A stretch of 64,000 bases of DNA, taken from contig NZ_FNFO01000001.1 in NCBI RefSeq assembly GCF_900100765.1, positions 806,001 to 870,000 on the forward strand. Direction: 5' to 3'. This document shows, piece after piece, positions 34,545 through 43,987 of the stretch (the stretch's first letter is position 1; the number at the start of each line of letters is the position of its first letter). The translations under genes were made by a program, and so were the position numbers. The stretch is from Catalinimonas alkaloidigena. Its GTDB lineage: Bacteria; Bacteroidota; Bacteroidia; Cytophagales; Flexibacteraceae. The notes beneath the pieces are model-generated. The model was not told where the DNA came from. It was given only the letters and a program-made list of their open reading frames with translations, and did not search any database.

Positions 34545-37500
34545 ATGATGAGGCTTCGTTCGATTCGAGTTTGTGGGTTTCGGCACCTGTTGCCGTGGAT
34601 AGGCAGCATGGGCCTTTTGTTGCAGCACTGCACTTCGCCGTCGCAGTTTCAGGAGACCGACCCGGAGCAGACGGGCGTGCGGTTTCGCAACGAGATTACC
34701 GAGACCGAACACAACAACATCATGACCTACGAGTACACCTACAACGGAGGGGGCGTGGCCGTGGGCGATGTGAACGGCGATGGCCTCGCCGACCTGTACT
34801 TTTCGGGCAATTCGGTGCCCAACCAACTGTACCTGAACCAGGGCAACTGGCAGTTCCGTGACGTGACGACCGCCGCGCAGGTGGCCGGCCGCCGCGACTG
34901 GGCAACCGGCGTGACGATGGCCGACGTCAACGGCGACGGGCGGCTCGATCTTTACGTGTGCTACTCGGGCAATACGCCGGGCGAAGGCGTGAACCGCCCC
35001 GTGATCCGTGACCGGCCCCAGCGCGCCAACCAGCTTTTCATCAACCAGGGCGTAAACGCCGACGGCGTGCCCACCTTTGTCGAACAGGCCAAAGCGTACG
35101 GCCTCGACGCACCGGGAACGTTCTCTACCCAGGCATATTTTTTTGACTACGACCGTGACGGCGATCTGGACCTCTTTCTCCTGAACCACGCCAACATGTT
35201 CTACTCCACGTTCTTCAACGTGAAAAAACTACGGTCGCTGCGGCACCCGTATTTCGGCAACAAACTCTACCGCAACGACCAACAGCATTTTGTGGAAGTG
35301 AGCGACGCCGCCGGCATCCACGGCAGCGGCCTCAATTTCGGGCTCAGTGCGGGCATCAGCGACCTGAACGGCGACGGCTGGCCCGATCTCTACGTCACCA
35401 ACGACTACGACGAGCAGGATTTCTGCTACCTCAACAACCAGGACGGCACCTTCCGGGAAGTGTCGCACACGTTGTTCGGCCACCTGTCCAAGTACGGCAT
35501 GGGGTCCGACATCGCCGACATCAACAACGACGGCCGCCCCGATGTATTCGTCAACGACATGCTGCCCGAAGACAACCACCGGCAAAAATTGCTGAAGGGT
35601 CCCGACGAATACGACAAGCACACCCTGGCGGTGGACAGCGGCTACCACCATCAGTACATGCGCAACACGCTGCAACTCAACCAGGGGCTGGCCCCCGACA
35701 GCCTGCCGCGCTTCAGCGAACTGGGGCAACTGGCCGGCGTGGCGAGCACCGACTGGAGCTGGGCTCCCCTGTTTGCCGACTTCGATAACGACGGGCGCAA
35801 GGACCTGTTCATCACCAACGGGTACCTCCACGATTACACCAACATGGACTTCCTGAAGTATACGGTGCAGGACGTCGTGGCCGAAGCCAATCGCGAGAAC
35901 CATCCGGTCGACGTACTGGGCCTGATCCAGCGAATGCCTTCTACCAAACTGAGCAACTATGCGTTTCGGAACGAAGCGGGCCTGCGCTTTTCGAACCAGA
36001 CCAAAGCCTGGGGCCTGGACCAGGCCTTTATTTCGAATGCCGCTGCCTACGCCGACCTCGACAACGACGGCGACCTCGATTTGGTGGTCAGTCATCTGAA
36101 CGATCAGGTTTCTCTCTACCGGAACAACCAGGAGCAGCTCCAGAAAAATCATTACCTGAAAGTGAAGCTGGAAGGGCTGGCGCCCAACACCGGCGGCATT
36201 GGTGCAACGGTCCGCGTGACCACGCCCGACCAGGAAATTTACCAGGAAGCCTACTTTACGCGGGGATACCAGTCGTCGGTGGAGCCGCTCCTGACCATCG
36301 GGGTGGGGGATGCGACTACCGTGCCGGAAGTGCAGGTGGTGTGGCCCGACCAGCGGGTTTCGGTGCTGACGCAGGTAACGGCCGATCAGACCCTGGTGGT
36401 GCGGCAGGCCGACGCCCGCCCCGGCACCGCGCCGGTTCCGGTGCCGCCCGCGCCGCTGTTGGAAGACATCACCGCTACGTCGGGACTGGACTTCGTGCAT
36501 CAGGAAAATGAGTACGTCGATTTTAAATCCGACCAACTGCTGCTCTATCAACTGTCGCGGCTGGGTGGAAAAATGGCCGTCGGCGATGTGGATGGCGACG
36601 GTAACGACGACGTCTTTTTCGGGGGCGCGGCCGGGCAATCGGGGCAACTCTACTGGGGGCAGGACGACGGCACGTTCCGACGACAGGCCGACCAGCCCTG
36701 GGCCGACGATGCCGCGCACGAAGATGCCGGAGCCACATTCTTCGATGCCAACGGCGACGGGGCGCTGGACCTGTACGTGGTGAGTGGCGGCAGCGAATTT
36801 CCGATCGAAGACCGCCGCTACCAGGACCGCCTCTACCTGAACCAGGGGCGGGGGCAGTTTGTGAAGGCCGAGGGCGCGCTGCCTGCCGAAACCGTGAGCG
36901 GCAGTTGTGTGACGGCGGCCGACTTCGACCACGATGGCGACCTGGATCTGTTTGTGGGCGGTCGCCTGCAACCCGACTATTATCCGTACACCCCCAAAAG
37001 CTTCCTGTTGCGGAACGACTCCGACGGCCGCACCGTGCGCTTTACCGACGTGGCCGCCACGATGAGTGAATCCCTGGCCGGAGCCGGCATGGTGACCGAC
37101 GCCGTCTGGGCCGACCTCGACGCCGACCAGTGGCCCGAACTGGTGGTGGTGGGCGAGTGGATGCCCGTGATGGTCTTCCGGAACGAAAATGGACGTTTGC
37201 AACGGGCCGACGAAGCCGTACTGCACGAAAGCCAGGGCTGGTGGAGTGCCGTGGCGGTGAGCGACGTGGACGGCGATGGCGACCCCGATCTGCTGCTGGG
37301 CAACGCCGGAACCAACCTCCCTTTCCAAGCTTCGCCCGAGGAGCCCCTCACGTGCCATACCCTGGACCTGAACCAGGACGGCAACCTGGACCCGATCGTT
37401 TGTACCTACGTGCAGGGAAAAGCGTATCCTCTGCCCAGCCGAGACGAATTGTTGCAGCAGGTGAATCCGCTCCGCAAGAAATTTATCCGCTATTCCGACT

Positions 37501-37982
37501 ACGCCGACGCTACCCTGGAGGACGTGATGGGCAAGAACCAGATGGCAGAAGCCCACGTGCTGACCGCCACCATGCTAACCTCTTCGTGGCTCGAAAACCA
37601 GGGCGGACGCTGGCACCTGCGGCCCCTGCCGGCCGGGGCGCAGACGTCGATGATCCACGGCTTTGTGCAGGAGGATTTCGACCACGACGGCCGTCCGGAA
37701 GTGCTGGCCGCCGGCAACTTTTATCCCTACCGGGTGCAGATTGGCCGGTCCGATGCCAGCACAGGAACCTTGCTCCGCTACCAGGAAGGGGCGCTGCAGG
37801 CCGATGCCCAGGTGCGGCTGTGGCTCACCGGCGACATCCGGGATGTGGCCCTGGTCCGCTCGAAACGGGGCGGCACGCGGGTGCTGGTGTCACGCAACAA
37901 CGCCGCCCCCGGTCTCTACCGGATGCGCCCGACCGGAGAAACAGATCCGCACAAGGCGCACCCCGACCGCAATGCCCTTTAA
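34545..37982 (+). CDS. VCBS/FG-GAP repeat lipoprotein with ASPIC/UnbV domain
   Basis: 1145-aa CRTAC1-like protein. The start is the ATG at 34545 behind CAGGAG; an upstream TTG is less likely. A basic N-terminus and hydrophobic stretch end in LLLQHC, a plausible lipobox. Many repeats of the type DVNGDGLADLYFSGN, DLDNDGDLDLVVSH and DVDGDGNDDVFFGG carry calcium-binding DxDxDG loops, and blades assemble into propellers. Around residues 540-610 lies the ASPIC/UnbV segment (GIGATVRVTTPDQEIYQEAY, VQVVWPDQRVSVL). Such genes often lie beside SusCD pairs in Bacteroidota; the role is probably surface binding, but no activity is established. Confidence 0.92.
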   Translation: MMRLRSIRVCGFRHLLPWIGSMGLLLQHCTSPSQFQETDPEQTGVRFRNEITETEHNNIMTYEYTYNGGGVAVGDVNGDGLADLYFSGNSVPNQLYLNQGNWQFRDVTTAAQVAGRRDWATGVTMADVNGDGRLDLYVCYSGNTPGEGVNRPVIRDRPQRANQLFINQGVNADGVPTFVEQAKAYGLDAPGTFSTQAYFFDYDRDGDLDLFLLNHANMFYSTFFNVKKLRSLRHPYFGNKLYRNDQQHFVEVSDAAGIHGSGLNFGLSAGISDLNGDGWPDLYVTNDYDEQDFCYLNNQDGTFREVSHTLFGHLSKYGMGSDIADINNDGRPDVFVNDMLPEDNHRQKLLKGPDEYDKHTLAVDSGYHHQYMRNTLQLNQGLAPDSLPRFSELGQLAGVASTDWSWAPLFADFDNDGRKDLFITNGYLHDYTNMDFLKYTVQDVVAEANRENHPVDVLGLIQRMPSTKLSNYAFRNEAGLRFSNQTKAWGLDQAFISNAAAYADLDNDGDLDLVVSHLNDQVSLYRNNQEQLQKNHYLKVKLEGLAPNTGGIGATVRVTTPDQEIYQEAYFTRGYQSSVEPLLTIGVGDATTVPEVQVVWPDQRVSVLTQVTADQTLVVRQADARPGTAPVPVPPAPLLEDITATSGLDFVHQENEYVDFKSDQLLLYQLSRLGGKMAVGDVDGDGNDDVFFGGAAGQSGQLYWGQDDGTFRRQADQPWADDAAHEDAGATFFDANGDGALDLYVVSGGSEFPIEDRRYQDRLYLNQGRGQFVKAEGALPAETVSGSCVTAADFDHDGDLDLFVGGRLQPDYYPYTPKSFLLRNDSDGRTVRFTDVAATMSESLAGAGMVTDAVWADLDADQWPELVVVGEWMPVMVFRNENGRLQRADEAVLHESQGWWSAVAVSDVDGDGDPDLLLGNAGTNLPFQASPEEPLTCHTLDLNQDGNLDPIVCTYVQGKAYPLPSRDELLQQVNPLRKKFIRYSDYADATLEDVMGKNQMAEAHVLTATMLTSSWLENQGGRWHLRPLPAGAQTSMIHGFVQEDFDHDGRPEVLAAGNFYPYRVQIGRSDASTGTLLRYQEGALQADAQVRLWLTGDIRDVALVRSKRGGTRVLVSRNNAAPGLYRMRPTGETDPHKAHPDRNAL

Positions 37983-37993
37983 CACGAACACGT

Positions 37994-38209
37994 ATGAATA
38001 GACTGTACTACTTTCTGAAAGAGTGGACGCTGGAGCGCCGCAAAACCGAACTTTTCGACAAAATGCAAAAGGAAAAGGGGCGTCTGATGGGCGTCGAGCT
38101 GATCAGCGAAACCGGGCTGGTGCTGGGGCAGTCGGATATCGACATACAGCGGGCGGCCTTGTTCCGGCTGGTGCTGGCCGCCCCGACGCGCTCCGAACCA
38201 CAGGCTTAA
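37994..38209 (+). CDS. Small hypothetical protein
   Basis: 71-aa ORF starting MNRLYYFLKEWTLERRKTEL, 11 bases after the VCBS gene stop and 46 bases before the GH20 gene. It has no signal peptide, cysteine or known domain; the first half is basic and probably helical. The frame remains open upstream inside the VCBS gene in another phase, which is a GC-driven shadow. The tight spacing in the operon supports a real gene. Confidence 0.5.
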   Translation: MNRLYYFLKEWTLERRKTELFDKMQKEKGRLMGVELISETGLVLGQSDIDIQRAALFRLVLAAPTRSEPQA

Positions 38210-38255
38210 CCGTATTCTTTTTCCGTTAACTACCGATTCTCTTTTTTTCGTATCC

Positions 38256-40556
38256 ATGAGATTTCTTGTCTTTCGCATCGGCACGATGCTGTGCCTGTTG
38301 CTGTGGTGTGGTGCCGGGGTCCGTGCGCAGTCGCCTGCGTCGCCCCCCTTACCCCTCATTCCGTATCCTGCCTCCGTGCAAACCGGGAGGGGAACGTTTA
38401 TCCTTTCGGCCGAGACCCGTCTGGTGATTCCTAAAAAAGGCCTCTTTGCCCGCGAGGCCGATCAGTTGCAACAACTCATGGCGCGCGCGTTGGGCCAGCC
38501 CCTGCGCACGGCCAAAAAAGGCAACACCCAGGTGCTGGTGCTGCAACAAGCCACCGACCTGACCAAACCCGAGGCGTATCGCCTCCAGATCACGCCCGAG
38601 CGGGTGGTGCTGTCGGCGCAGGATCCGGCCGGCATGTTTCGGGCGATACAGACCCTGCGTCAGTTGTTGCCCGTCGAGGCCGAACAGGGGGGACTGGCAC
38701 AGATGAGCCTGCCCGCCGTGACCCTCGAAGACGCGCCCCGGTTTTCGTGGCGTGGGTTGCACCTCGACGTCTCCCGCCACTTTTTCGGAGTCGAGTACGT
38801 CTACAAGCTGCTGGACCTGATGGCGCTCTATAAATTTAACAAATTGCACTTGCACCTGACCGACGACCAGGGATGGCGCATCGAGATCAAACAGTATCCG
38901 AAACTGACCGAAGAAGGGGCCTGGCGGACGTTCAACAACCAGGATTCGGTGGTGATGGAGCGCGCAAAAGAAAATCCCGATTTTGAGATCGATCCTCAGC
39001 ACATCGTGAAGCGCGACGGGAAGGTGATGTACGGTGGCTTTTACACGCAGGACCAGATGCGGCAGATCATCGACTACGCCGCCGCGCGTCACATCGAAAT
39101 CATCCCCGAAATCGACATGCCCGGCCACATGATGGCGGCCATTCAGGCGTATCCGTTTCTGACCTGCACGGAGTCGGCCGGGTGGGGCAAAACCTTCTCG
39201 GTGCCGATCTGCCCCTGCGACGAGCGCGTGCTGACCTTTGCCGAAAACGTCTACCGCGAAATCATCGACCTGTTTCCGTCGTCGTACATCCACCTGGGGG
39301 CCGACGAAGTGGAGAAGACCACCTGGGCGCAGTCGGCGGCCTGTCAGGCGCTGATGCAGCGCGAACAACTGGAAAGTGTCGAGGAACTGCAAAGCTACTT
39401 TGTGCACCACATGCAGCGCTTCTTTCATGCCAACGGCAAAAAGCTGATCGGCTGGGACGAAGTGCTGGAGGGCGGGATCGACTCGTCGGCCACCATCATG
39501 TACTGGCGAAGCTGGGTGAAAGATGCACCGCTCAAGGCGGCACAGAACGGCAATCCGATCATCATGACGCCCGTCGGCACGCTCTACTTCGACTATGCGC
39601 CCGACCAGAACTCGCTCGACAAGGTCTACCACATGCCCGTGGTCCCGGCAGACTTCACGGCCCAGCAGGCTACTCAGGTGCTCGGGGCGCAGGCCAACCT
39701 CTGGACCGAGTACGTGCCCTCGGAAGCGCGTGCCGATTTTATGTACATGCCGCGCATGACCGCCCTGGCCGAAAACGTCTGGACCAACCGCGATCTCTTT
39801 ACTTCGTACGAACAGCGCCTGGTGGCCCATTACCCCCGGCTGGCCCGCCTGGGCGTGCACTACCGCGTGCCGGACCTGACCGGCTTTACGGAGAGCAACG
39901 TTTTTACCGAGGCGGCAACGCTGACGGTACACAAGCCGCTGGACAACCTGACCCTCCATTACACCACTGACGGAAGCCGTCCTGACCGCAACTCACCCAC
40001 GCTGACCGGTCCGTTGCGCATCACCCGGTCGGATACGATTAAAGTGGCCGCCACCACGCCCGAGGGACTGATTGGCGAGACGTACACCATCCGCTACCGG
40101 AAAGAAACCTTTGCCGAGCCGGTGGCGGTTGCTGCGCCGCAGCCGGGCTTGCAGGTGTCCTACTTTCCGGCCTACTTCCGCAACACAAAAGGGTTTGCCG
40201 ATTCGACGGCGACGCAGGTCACCACTGCCCCTCAACTGGAGGTGCCGGCCCTGGTCACAGCACCGAGCTTCGGTCTGAAGTTCCGGGGCTACCTGGAGGT
40301 ACCGGCCACCGGCATCTACAGTTTTTTCTTTACCTGCGACGACGGTGGCGTGTTGCGCATTGCCGACCGCGTGGTGGTCGACAACGACGGCCAGCACGGC
40401 CCGGTCGAAAAGAGCGGCCAGGTGGCGTTGAAAAAAGGCCGACATCCGTTTGCGGTCGATTTTCTGGAGGCCGGCGGGGGCTACACCCTCAAGCTGGAAG
40501 TGCAGCCGGAAGGTCAGGCCCCTCAGCCCGTACCGGCTTCCTGGTTTTCTCATTGA
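38256..40556 (+). CDS. GH20 beta-N-acetylhexosaminidase with PA14-like domain
   Basis: 766-aa secreted glycosidase that removes terminal beta-GlcNAc or beta-GalNAc. A signal peptide ends at GVRAQ (about 24). An N-terminal GH20b domain spans about 33-160. The catalytic GH20 barrel follows, with SWRGLHLDVSRHFF, HLHLTDDQGWRIEI and the catalytic pair D350-E351 in SYIHLGADEVEK; the mechanism uses the substrate acetamido group. After the barrel comes a chitobiase C-terminal-like segment (LHYTTDGSRPDRNSP, about 560-620). A PA14-like domain is at about 640-760 (YLEVPATGIYSFFFTCDDGG), possibly carbohydrate-binding. First of three glycosidases in the locus. Confidence 0.95.
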   Translation: MRFLVFRIGTMLCLLLWCGAGVRAQSPASPPLPLIPYPASVQTGRGTFILSAETRLVIPKKGLFAREADQLQQLMARALGQPLRTAKKGNTQVLVLQQATDLTKPEAYRLQITPERVVLSAQDPAGMFRAIQTLRQLLPVEAEQGGLAQMSLPAVTLEDAPRFSWRGLHLDVSRHFFGVEYVYKLLDLMALYKFNKLHLHLTDDQGWRIEIKQYPKLTEEGAWRTFNNQDSVVMERAKENPDFEIDPQHIVKRDGKVMYGGFYTQDQMRQIIDYAAARHIEIIPEIDMPGHMMAAIQAYPFLTCTESAGWGKTFSVPICPCDERVLTFAENVYREIIDLFPSSYIHLGADEVEKTTWAQSAACQALMQREQLESVEELQSYFVHHMQRFFHANGKKLIGWDEVLEGGIDSSATIMYWRSWVKDAPLKAAQNGNPIIMTPVGTLYFDYAPDQNSLDKVYHMPVVPADFTAQQATQVLGAQANLWTEYVPSEARADFMYMPRMTALAENVWTNRDLFTSYEQRLVAHYPRLARLGVHYRVPDLTGFTESNVFTEAATLTVHKPLDNLTLHYTTDGSRPDRNSPTLTGPLRITRSDTIKVAATTPEGLIGETYTIRYRKETFAEPVAVAAPQPGLQVSYFPAYFRNTKGFADSTATQVTTAPQLEVPALVTAPSFGLKFRGYLEVPATGIYSFFFTCDDGGVLRIADRVVVDNDGQHGPVEKSGQVALKKGRHPFAVDFLEAGGGYTLKLEVQPEGQAPQPVPASWFSH

Positions 40557-40598
40557 TTTGTATATCCTTACTTCATTAGCATCACTTTGCGTTCTCTT

Positions 40599-42083
40599 AT
40601 GATACTTCGATCCTCCGCCCCCGCGTGGGCACTTGCTTGTACGCTGCTTGCGGCGGCCTGTTCGTCGCCTCAGTCCACTGAACAAACGGGCCCCGTGGCC
40701 CCGCCGGCTCCGCTGTTGCCGGTGCCGTCCGAAGCCCAGCAGAACTGGCACGAGATGGAACTGAATGCGTTCATTCACTTCACGACCAACACCTTCACCG
40801 ACAAAGAGTGGGGCTATGGCGACGAAGATCCGTCGATTTTCAACCCGACCGACATCGACGTGACGCAGTGGATCACGACACTGAAAGACGCGGGCTTCAA
40901 AGGCGTGATCCTGACGTGTAAACACCACGACGGGTTTGCCCTCTGGCCGAGTCAGTACACCGAGCACGACATCGCCAGCTCGCCCTTCCAGGGAGGCAAC
41001 GGCGATCTGGTGAAAGCTGTATCGGAGGCGTGCCGTGCGCAGGGGCTTAAATTCGGGGTGTACCTCTCGCCCTGGGACCGGAACCGCGCCGACTACGGCC
41101 AACCGTCGTACGTGGAATACTACCGCAACCAGTTGCGCGAAATTTTTAACAACTACGGACCGGTTTTCGAAATGTGGTTCGACGGTGCCAACGGCGGCGA
41201 CGGCTATTACGGCGGCGCGCGCGAGAAACGCAACATCGATCGCCAGACGTACTACGACTGGCCTACCACCATTCAATTGGTGCGCGACCTGCAACCCGAG
41301 CCGCAGGTGCTGTTCTTCAGCGATGCCGGTCCCGACATCCGGTGGGTCGGCAACGAACGGGGCGTCGCCGGCGAAACCAACTGGAACACCATTTCGAACG
41401 ATACGCTCTACGCCGGTAAAGCGGGCGTGGAAGATCTGCTGGCAACCGGCTCGCCCGACGGGACGAAGTGGATTCCGGCCGAAGTGGACGTGTCGATCCG
41501 TCCGGGATGGTTCTACCACGCTTCGGAAGACGGGAAAGTCAAAACACCGCAGCAGCTGTTCGACATCTACCTGAGTTCCGTCGGGCGGGGTTCCAACCTG
41601 CTGTTGAACGTACCTCCCGACCGCCGGGGGCGCATCCACGAAAACGACGTGGCGGCACTGAAAGGGTGGCGGAAACTGCTGGACTCTACATTTGCCACCA
41701 ACCTGGCCGAAGGCGCCGAGATTACGGCCGACGCCTACCGGGGGCAGGCCGACGCGTATGCGGCAGGGCAGGTGCTGGACGACGATCCGGAAACGTACTG
41801 GGCCACCGACGACAGCGTCACGACCGGTGCCCTGACCATTACGTTGCCCAACGCTGCGCCGCTCCACTACCTGGAGTTGCAGGAATACATTCCGCTCGGC
41901 CAGCGCGTGGCGTCGTTTGCCGTAGAAGCGTGGCAAGAGGGCGCATGGCAGCCCGTGGCGGAAGCTAGCACCATCGGCTACAAGCGGATTCTACCGCTGG
42001 GCGGCATCACGACCGACAAGTTGCGCGTCACGATCCGCGAAGCACAAGCCTGTCCGACCGTTTCTCACTTGGCGATTTACTAA
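40599..42083 (+). CDS. GH29 alpha-L-fucosidase lipoprotein
   Basis: 494-aa glycosidase releasing terminal alpha-L-fucose. The start is the ATG at 40599, which opens a lipoprotein signal peptide with lipobox LAAAC (C21), so the enzyme is probably membrane-anchored. GH29 markers are ELNAFIHFTTNTFTDKEWG, GVILTCKHHDGFALWPSQYT, FGVYLSPWDRN and the nucleophile aspartate D195 in FEMWFDGANGG. LLNVPPDRRGRIHENDV closes the barrel. A C-terminal discoidin (F5/8 type C-like) domain spans about 365-494. The next gene starts 5 bases after the stop. Confidence 0.95.
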   Translation: MILRSSAPAWALACTLLAAACSSPQSTEQTGPVAPPAPLLPVPSEAQQNWHEMELNAFIHFTTNTFTDKEWGYGDEDPSIFNPTDIDVTQWITTLKDAGFKGVILTCKHHDGFALWPSQYTEHDIASSPFQGGNGDLVKAVSEACRAQGLKFGVYLSPWDRNRADYGQPSYVEYYRNQLREIFNNYGPVFEMWFDGANGGDGYYGGAREKRNIDRQTYYDWPTTIQLVRDLQPEPQVLFFSDAGPDIRWVGNERGVAGETNWNTISNDTLYAGKAGVEDLLATGSPDGTKWIPAEVDVSIRPGWFYHASEDGKVKTPQQLFDIYLSSVGRGSNLLLNVPPDRRGRIHENDVAALKGWRKLLDSTFATNLAEGAEITADAYRGQADAYAAGQVLDDDPETYWATDDSVTTGALTITLPNAAPLHYLELQEYIPLGQRVASFAVEAWQEGAWQPVAEASTIGYKRILPLGGITTDKLRVTIREAQACPTVSHLAIY

Positions 42084-42088
42084 CAACA

Positions 42089-43975
42089 ATGCGATTTTTT
42101 CAGTATGCCCTAACGCTGGCGCTGGTCGGTGGGCTGGGATTCGGCTCGACGACGCTCCACGCACAGAAACGCGCGAAACATACCTTTCAGATCGAAAAGG
42201 GCGCGTTTCTCTATGACCAGAAGCCCATTCAGATTCATTCGGGCGAGATGCACTACGCCCGCATTCCCAAGCCGTACTGGCACCATCGCCTCCGCATGTT
42301 GAAGGCCATGGGGCTGAATACCGTGGCGACCTATGTGTTCTGGAATTACCACAACACCGCCCCCGGCGTGTGGGATTTCACAACCGGCAACCGCGATCTG
42401 GCCGGCTTCATCAAAGCCGCGCAAGACGAAGGCTTGTTCGTGATCCTGCGGCCCGGGCCGTACGCCTGCGCGGAGTGGGAGTTCGGCGGCTATCCGTGGT
42501 GGTTGCAGAAAAACGAGGAGATCGTGATGCGGGCCAACAGCCCGGCCTTCCTCGACTCGTGCCGGGTGTACATTCAGCACCTGGCCGACGAAGTAAAGTC
42601 GTTGCAGGTAAGCGAGGGCGGTCCCATCATCATGGTGCAGGTCGAAAACGAGTTTGGGTCGTACGTCGCCCAACGCAAGGACGTTCCGATGGCCGAACAT
42701 CGGGCCTATTACCGGGCCATCAAAACGATGCTGGACGAAGCTGGATTTCGGGGACCGTTTTTCACGTCTGACGGATCTTGGCTGTTCGAAGGCGGTGCGA
42801 TGGAAGGCGTGCTGCCCACGGCCAACGGCGAGGGCAACGTGGCGAACCTGAAAAAAGCGGTCGATGCCTACCACGGCGGCGAAGGGCCCTACATGGTGGC
42901 GGAATTTTATCCCGGCTGGCTCGACCACTGGGGCGAACCTTTTGTGCAGGTGGGCGCGGAGCAGATTGCGCAGCAAACGGAAACGTACCTGAAAAACGGC
43001 GTGAGCTTCAACCTCTACATGGCCCACGGCGGCACCAATTTCGGGTTTACGTCCGGCGCCAACTACAACGACGAGCACGACATTCAGCCCGACATCACCA
43101 GCTACGACTACGACGCGCCGGTCAGCGAAGCGGGTTGGGTTACGCCGAAGTACGAGGCCATTCGCCAACAGATGCTGCAGCATGCCGGATACAAAATTCC
43201 CGACGTGCCGGCCCGCCTGCCGGTAATGACCGTACCCGACATTGCCCTGACGCAACGCACACCGTTTTTCGACCTGAAAGCGTCTGTAACGCCGGTCACC
43301 AGCGAGAACCCGCTTTCGTTCGAGGCGCTGAACCAGGGGATGGGCTACGTACTGTACCGTCGCCGGTTCACGCAACCCATTCAGGGAACGTTGCACGTGG
43401 ACGGACTGCGCGATTTCGCGACGGTGTACGTCAACGGAAAGAAAGTCGGCGTGCTGAACCGCGTGCAGAACCAGTATACACTCGACGTAGCTATTCCTTT
43501 CAACGGTACGCTCGAACTGCTGGTGGAAAACCTGGGCCGCATCAACTACGGCGCGCAGATTACCGAAAACCGCAAGGGTATCATCGCCCCGGTGCGTATC
43601 AACGACTACGAGATTACGGGCGGCTGGGAGATGTACGGATTCCCCTTCGCGTCCGTGCCGACGCTGGCCAAGCCCACGCAGGAGCCGAAATCGGGCGCCC
43701 CCGTGCTGTACACCGGCACGTTCGAGGCTTCTGAAACCAGCGATACGTTTCTCGACATGCGGGGCTGGGGCAAGGGCATTGTATTTGTGAACGGCCACCA
43801 CCTAGGGCGTTACTGGGGCATCGGTCCGCAGCAGACGTTGTACTTGCCCGGGTGCTGGCTGAAGAAAGGCCGCAACGAAGTGGTCATCTTCGAGCAACTC
43901 AACGAGACCCCGCAGTCCGTGTTAAAAACTACCGCCCAGCCGATTCTGACCGACTTACGTCTGACGACTGAATAA
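42089..43975 (+). CDS. GH35 beta-galactosidase
   Basis: 628-aa exported beta-galactosidase that removes terminal beta-linked galactose. The signal peptide ends at TTLHAQ (about 26). The GH35 barrel has IHSGEMHYARIPKPYW, RPGPYACAEWEFGGYPWWL, the acid/base glutamate E188 in VQVENEFGSY and the nucleophile E272 in VAEFYPGWLDHWGE, all in family order. C-terminal beta-sandwich (jelly-roll) domains carry GRYWGIGPQQTLYLPGCWL. Last gene of the locus; it converges on the fifth permease with a 12-base gap. Confidence 0.95.
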   Translation: MRFFQYALTLALVGGLGFGSTTLHAQKRAKHTFQIEKGAFLYDQKPIQIHSGEMHYARIPKPYWHHRLRMLKAMGLNTVATYVFWNYHNTAPGVWDFTTGNRDLAGFIKAAQDEGLFVILRPGPYACAEWEFGGYPWWLQKNEEIVMRANSPAFLDSCRVYIQHLADEVKSLQVSEGGPIIMVQVENEFGSYVAQRKDVPMAEHRAYYRAIKTMLDEAGFRGPFFTSDGSWLFEGGAMEGVLPTANGEGNVANLKKAVDAYHGGEGPYMVAEFYPGWLDHWGEPFVQVGAEQIAQQTETYLKNGVSFNLYMAHGGTNFGFTSGANYNDEHDIQPDITSYDYDAPVSEAGWVTPKYEAIRQQMLQHAGYKIPDVPARLPVMTVPDIALTQRTPFFDLKASVTPVTSENPLSFEALNQGMGYVLYRRRFTQPIQGTLHVDGLRDFATVYVNGKKVGVLNRVQNQYTLDVAIPFNGTLELLVENLGRINYGAQITENRKGIIAPVRINDYEITGGWEMYGFPFASVPTLAKPTQEPKSGAPVLYTGTFEASETSDTFLDMRGWGKGIVFVNGHHLGRYWGIGPQQTLYLPGCWLKKGRNEVVIFEQLNETPQSVLKTTAQPILTDLRLTTE

Positions 43976-43987
43976 CGTAACGGCAGC

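Noticed and set aside
35229-37556. Minus-strand open frame of 775 codons
   Set aside because: Shadow of the VCBS-repeat gene. Its V/H/R-rich repeats mirror the DxDGD repeat codons.
37130-37993. Upstream extension of the small ORF into the VCBS gene
   Set aside because: The extension is an out-of-frame shadow. Only the part from the ATG at 37994 is plausible as a gene.
40557-40589. Possible promoter TTTG-N21-TCACTTTG before the fucosidase gene
   Set aside because: The implied start would leave almost no leader before the ATG and the -7 box misses the conserved TA, so it was not listed as a feature.
39993-41936. Minus-strand open frame of 647 codons spanning two glycosidase genes
   Set aside because: It crosses the boundary of two well-supported genes and encodes no recognisable protein.
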